A DNA stretch of 64,000 nt from JBLMZI01 sp050258755 (GTDB lineage Bacteria; Bacillota; Syntrophomonadia; Syntrophomonadales; DTU052): assembly GCA_050258755.1 (NCBI GenBank), contig JBLMZI010000004.1, forward strand, positions 248,001 to 312,000, read 5' to 3'. The position numbers and the translations under genes are program-made. Each line of letters opens with the position of its first letter. The first letter of the stretch is position 1. The notes below the pieces were generated by a model, which saw only the letters and a list, made by a program, of their open reading frames with translations, had not been told where the DNA came from and did no database searches. Of this stretch, positions 60,972 through 64,000 are shown in pieces.

Positions 60972-62588
60972 CTACTGAAGCCGTTCGTTCAGCACTTGCT
61001 TGGCAAATTCAAGTTCGCGCACAATTGAATCGTAATTTTTCGCGGCCCAGTTTTGCTGGTACAGCTTGTTGATTGCCAGGCAGAACTCCAGGTATGCCTG
61101 CTCGGCCTGAATCGCGTGGCTGATTGGCGGTGCCGCAGCCGGACTCTCCTGAGCGGCGGCTGCGGTCAGTCGCGCGCTGAGTTCCTTGGGTTCGAGCAGT
61201 TCGATTTCATCAAGCCAGCTCGGAATGGCCACCGACACGTTCATTTCCTTTTGGATCAATTCCCCAAGCGCGGTTAGGGAGCCTTCTTCCCCATGTACCA
61301 GGATGACCTGCTGGGGCGGCGCGTCAAAACGCTTGAGCCAGGACAGAATGCCCGCCTGGTCAGCATGTGCGGAATATCCGTCAATCTGACGGATGTCAGC
61401 TTTGACCGCCACTTCCTCGCCGTGGATGGTGACTTTCTTTTCGCCCTCAATCAACCGGCGGCCCAGGGTACCCTGCGCCTGGTAGCCGACAAAGAGGATC
61501 GTGGCTTCCGGCCGCCAGAGGTTGTGTTTTAAATGGTGTTTGATCCGGCCGGCATCACACATGCCGCTGGCCGAAATAATGATATTGTGGCCTGACACCT
61601 GATTGAGCCGCGCGGACTCGTCCTGGGTCCGGGTAAACTTCATATTCGGCATATGGAAGGGGTCGACCCCCTCTTTCATCAGCTGACGGGTTTCCGCATC
61701 GTAAAAGTCTTTCGAATTCGCGAAAATCTCGGTAGCGGCAATCGCCAACGGGCTGTCGATGAAAATCTTAATATCCTGCGGCAGCTTTCCCTTTTTAGTC
61801 AGCACATTGAGATCATAAAGCAGGTCCTGGGTGCGCTCGACGGCAAAGGCAGGAATAACAAGATTTCCGCCCTTTTTATAAGTCAGCTGGATCGCGTCCA
61901 GCAGCTGGTCAATCCGGTTCGAGTTGGATTGATGCAGCCGGTCACCATAGGTCGATTCCAGAACGAGATAATCGGCCGTATCAATATTGGTCGGGTCTTT
62001 GATGATATTCTGATGATCGTTGCCCAGGTCGCCGGAGAAGACGATCTTGAGCCGTCTTCCGTTCTCCCGGACCCAAACCTCGACAATGGCCGATCCAAGA
62101 ATATGACCCGCGTCCCGCAGCCGGAATTCCACATTTTCATTGGGTTTTTTGACCTCGTCATAGGCGACCGGAACGAGCTGTTTCACCGCTTCTTCGGCAT
62201 CCTCGACTGTATAGATCGGCTCGAGCAATTGACCGCCAGCCCTGGCCGCCTTGCGGTTTTTGCGTTCAACCTCCATGACCTGGATGTGCGCCGAGTCCGG
62301 GAGCAGAATACCCGCCAGATCAGCCGTGGCATGGGTGCAATAGACAGGGCCGGTAAAGCCTGCACGGCACAGTTTGGGGATCAGACCGGAATGATCAATA
62401 TGAGCGTGCGTGAGAATCATAAATTGGATCGTTGCCGGGTCAATGCGAAATGGTTGATAGTTCCGTTCCCGGATGTCGGCCGATCCCTGAAACAAGCCGC
62501 AATCAATGGCGAAGCGCACCCCGCCGGCATCGACCACATGAAATGATCCGGTAACCGTACGAGCTGCGCCCAAGAATGAGAGTTTCAT
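60972..62588 (-). CDS. MBL-fold beta-CASP RNA-processing nuclease
   Basis: 538 residues. Residues 1-~210 plus ~390-460 form the metallo-beta-lactamase core: LTHAHIDHSGLIPKLCRAGF (zinc ligands), DAGHILGSA, FSGDLG, LESTYGDR and the RMMBL motif GYSAHADQ. Between them is the beta-CASP domain (IPAFAVERTQDLLYDL; SGMCDAGRIKHHL). This is the CPSF73-like YSH1 type, expected to cut RNA with two zinc ions. A C-terminal ~70-residue helical extension (AYLEFCLAINKLYQQNWAAKNYDSIVRELEFAKQVL) is extra to the core. ATG at 62588 is used. It lies 38 bp after the small 157-residue gene. Confidence 0.9.
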   Translation of the reverse strand: MKLSFLGAARTVTGSFHVVDAGGVRFAIDCGLFQGSADIRERNYQPFRIDPATIQFMILTHAHIDHSGLIPKLCRAGFTGPVYCTHATADLAGILLPDSAHIQVMEVERKNRKAARAGGQLLEPIYTVEDAEEAVKQLVPVAYDEVKKPNENVEFRLRDAGHILGSAIVEVWVRENGRRLKIVFSGDLGNDHQNIIKDPTNIDTADYLVLESTYGDRLHQSNSNRIDQLLDAIQLTYKKGGNLVIPAFAVERTQDLLYDLNVLTKKGKLPQDIKIFIDSPLAIAATEIFANSKDFYDAETRQLMKEGVDPFHMPNMKFTRTQDESARLNQVSGHNIIISASGMCDAGRIKHHLKHNLWRPEATILFVGYQAQGTLGRRLIEGEKKVTIHGEEVAVKADIRQIDGYSAHADQAGILSWLKRFDAPPQQVILVHGEEGSLTALGELIQKEMNVSVAIPSWLDEIELLEPKELSARLTAAAAQESPAAAPPISHAIQAEQAYLEFCLAINKLYQQNWAAKNYDSIVRELEFAKQVLNERLQ

Positions 62589-62627
62589 GTATTAGCAACC
62601 TCCATTGCAGTATCGTGCTGTTAACGA

Positions 62628-63101
62628 TTATACTGCAACGATAATCCGCCTGTCGCCCTTTTTCGCCAATCTCCGATAGCCGTGCAGCATCTCCTCGATT
62701 TGTTCCGATACCCGTTCCCTGGAACCCGTGGAACCTGCGTCCGCGATCTCCGAGAAACCGCCTACACCCCAATCCTGCACATAAAACTCCGCCCCGGCAT
62801 CCTGAAGCAGCAATTCGAACTTGGTATTGACCCGCTCCACCGCCTGGTAGTACAGGTACTTGGCTTGACCGACCTTGGCATCAATGTCTGCCAGACTGCA
62901 GTCATCCCGTTCGCACATGCGTCTCGCCTGGCTCAATAAGTTGAAAATCAGCGGATTGCCAAACACCTGGGCATGCATTTCCGAGCGCCATTGCTTGGAT
63001 AACAGGTATCTCAGGTATTCAACGACTTCTTTTTTTCCGTCTTGATTCAGCAGATGATAACGCTGCAGCAGATTCAGATCGTCTTCGCCGAAGTCTATCA
63101 A
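62628..63101 (-). CDS. Hypothetical protein, 157 residues, with a hairpin-covered ribosome site
   Basis: Family not recognised. The first ~40 residues (LLQRYHLLNQDGKKEVVEYLRYLL) resemble the short helical C-terminus found on many small XRE regulators, but no DNA-binding HTH precedes it here. The middle is helical with Cys (ARRMCERDDCSLADID). The C-terminus is acidic then basic (SEQIEEMLHGYRRLAKKGDRRIIVAV). The TTG at 63101 follows GGGAGGGT. That box lies within the base of a stem-loop at 63107-63184, so translation may be regulated. Confidence 0.6.
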   Translation of the reverse strand: MIDFGEDDLNLLQRYHLLNQDGKKEVVEYLRYLLSKQWRSEMHAQVFGNPLIFNLLSQARRMCERDDCSLADIDAKVGQAKYLYYQAVERVNTKFELLLQDAGAEFYVQDWGVGGFSEIADAGSTGSRERVSEQIEEMLHGYRRLAKKGDRRIIVAV

Positions 63102-63106
63102 ACGAA

Positions 63107-63184
63107 ACCCTCCCGACCATTGCGAAATCTTTTACAAGCCATTCGGCCTTTTCTAGATGACACGATTTCGCCATGCGGGAGGGT
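63107..63184 (-). promoter_or_regulatory. Stem-loop sequestering the ribosome site of the 157-residue gene
   Basis: ACCCTCCCG (63107-63115) pairs with CGGGAGGGT (63176-63184) and GCGAAATC (63122-63129) pairs with GATTTCGC (63164-63171). That gives 17 base pairs around an internal loop and a ~34-nt apical loop. On the minus-strand transcript the GGGAGGGT ribosome box is the 3' base of the stem. The rest of 63102-63248 holds no gene. Confidence 0.5.
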
Positions 63185-63248
63185 GAATCCTCTATTTTTT
63201 GCGCTGATTATTTATCGATTTTCCCCGCCGTTTCGGGCTTTTTCGACA

Positions 63249-64000
63249 TCACTTGTCGGAAACGATCCGCTGCACAAACCGCTCGATTCGACAAAGGGCT
63301 TCGTCAATGTTTTCCGGGCTGGCCGCGTAGCAGCAGCGGATAAAGCCCTCACCGGACGATCCAAATGCCGTGCCCGGAACCACAGCGACCTTTTCTTCAA
63401 AGAGCAGCCGCTCCGAAAATTCGTCACTCGACAGCCCTGTGATCGCAATGGAAGGAAACACATAAAACGCGCCTTTGGGTTCGAAACAGGCCATCCCGAT
63501 CCGCTTGAGCCCATTCAGGATTTGGTGCCGCCGCCGGTTATAGCTTTCGATCATATGGCGTTTGTCCGCATCCCCGTTGCGCAGGGCTTCCACCGCAGCC
63601 ACCTGCCCCATGGTCGGCGAACACAAGGCGGAATACTGGTGAATCTTGTTCATCGCGCCCACGAGCTCCTTCGGTCCGCAGGCAAACCCAACCCGCCACC
63701 CGGTCATGGCATAAGCTTTGGAAAAGCCGTTCAGCACGACGGTTCGCTCCCACATACCAGGAAGCTGGGCAATACTGGCATGTTCGCCATCATAAGTCAA
63801 TTCGCCGTAAATCTCGTCGGAAAGAATCAGCAGATCATGTTTTTCGATCAGGTCTACCAATGCTGCATAATCTTCCCTGCCCATGGTGCCGCCGGTCGGA
63901 TTGTTAGGATATGGCAGGATCAAAAACTTCGACCTGGGTGTGATTTTAGGTTCTAATTGTTCAGCGGTCAGCCGAAAATCGTTTTCCGCATAGGTCTGAA
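63249..64000 (-). CDS. Class I/II PLP-dependent aminotransferase (5' end beyond the window)
   Basis: The C-terminal ~250 residues of an aspartate-type aminotransferase. The frame continues open to the edge, past the TTG near 63923, with coding sequence upstream (ENDFRLTAEQLEPKITPRSK), so the start lies outside. NPTGG is present, DEIYGELTYDG follows, and VLNGFSKAYAMTGWRVGF carries the PLP Lys. CCYAASPENIDEALCRIERF, with Cys-Cys-Tyr where Arg-Ile/Leu-Ser is common, ends it. It transfers the amino group of an amino acid to 2-oxoglutarate or similar; the substrate is not determinable. Confidence 0.9.
   Translation of the reverse strand, partial: QTYAENDFRLTAEQLEPKITPRSKFLILPYPNNPTGGTMGREDYAALVDLIEKHDLLILSDEIYGELTYDGEHASIAQLPGMWERTVVLNGFSKAYAMTGWRVGFACGPKELVGAMNKIHQYSALCSPTMGQVAAVEALRNGDADKRHMIESYNRRRHQILNGLKRIGMACFEPKGAFYVFPSIAITGLSSDEFSERLLFEEKVAVVPGTAFGSSGEGFIRCCYAASPENIDEALCRIERFVQRIVSDK

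Noticed and set aside
1..64000. CRISPR arrays, rRNA genes, integrases or prophage structural genes
   Set aside because: No regularly spaced direct repeats, rRNA sequence, recombinase signatures or phage capsid/tail genes were seen; the only mobile gene is the IS256 transposase.

Overview
The window looks like a piece of the chromosome of an anaerobic, endospore-forming member of the Bacillota (Clostridia or a related class). The evidence is spoIIP, a YyaC-type spore protease, a complete gerA-type germination operon, a DnaD-domain replication protein, and indolepyruvate:ferredoxin oxidoreductase, an oxygen-sensitive ferredoxin enzyme. Base composition is GC-rich throughout except near 18.4-19.9 kb and 30.9-31.4 kb. 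Starts at GTG and TTG are common. I cannot name a genus. Three polyhydroxyalkanoate (PHA) synthase-like genes and two acyl-CoA dehydrogenases point to metabolism built around acyl-CoA and storage polymer.

Layout. 1-5.8 kb (minus): glycogen-type glucan genes (GT4 glycosyltransferase, nucleotidyltransferase/phosphohexomutase fusion, two GH57 proteins, one cut by the window edge). 6.0-8.6 kb (plus): ahcY behind a promoter with palindromes, spoIIP, tRNA-Arg(CCG). 8.7-15.6 kb (minus): a secreted protein with three ~110-residue repeats, a YhgE/Pip protein fused to hemerythrin, a methyltransferase and an unknown protein. 15.8-18.4 kb (plus): an HI0933-type flavoprotein and an intact IS256-family element. 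18.6-30.9 kb (minus): a 12-kb surface operon (LamG protein, small membrane-anchored helical-repeat protein, giant YD/RHS-repeat protein with an AT-rich C-terminal tip, candidate immunity protein).

31.4-36 kb: a palindromic repeat, a PhaC-like protein (plus), then phaE-phaC (minus), both with Lys/Ala-rich tails. 35.6-40.5 kb (minus): a tight five-gene run (MBL hydrolase, Lon-like protease, YlaI-type zinc ribbon, alpha/beta hydrolase, VTT membrane protein). 40.8-44.3 kb: a small XRE regulator overlapping one acyl-CoA dehydrogenase and divergent from a second. 44.4-47.7 kb: class A PBP and CorA, divergent. 47.8-52.2 kb (minus): paaK-iorA-iorB-yyaC, a likely route from aromatic 2-oxoacids to aryl-CoA that ends in a spore protease gene. 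52.6-56.5 kb (plus): gerA-type operon. 56.5-57.7 kb: a PhaC homologue with Ser in place of the catalytic Cys. 57.9-60.8 kb (minus): DnaD-like protein, divergent DnaB-like helicase and a small coupled protein. 61-64 kb (minus): beta-CASP nuclease, a small protein with a hairpin over its ribosome binding site, and a truncated aminotransferase.

The strongest candidates for undescribed biology are the YhgE-hemerythrin fusion, the RHS surface operon with its unknown tip and partner, the nucleoid-binding-like tails on both PHA synthase subunits, and the family of palindromic intergenic repeats.
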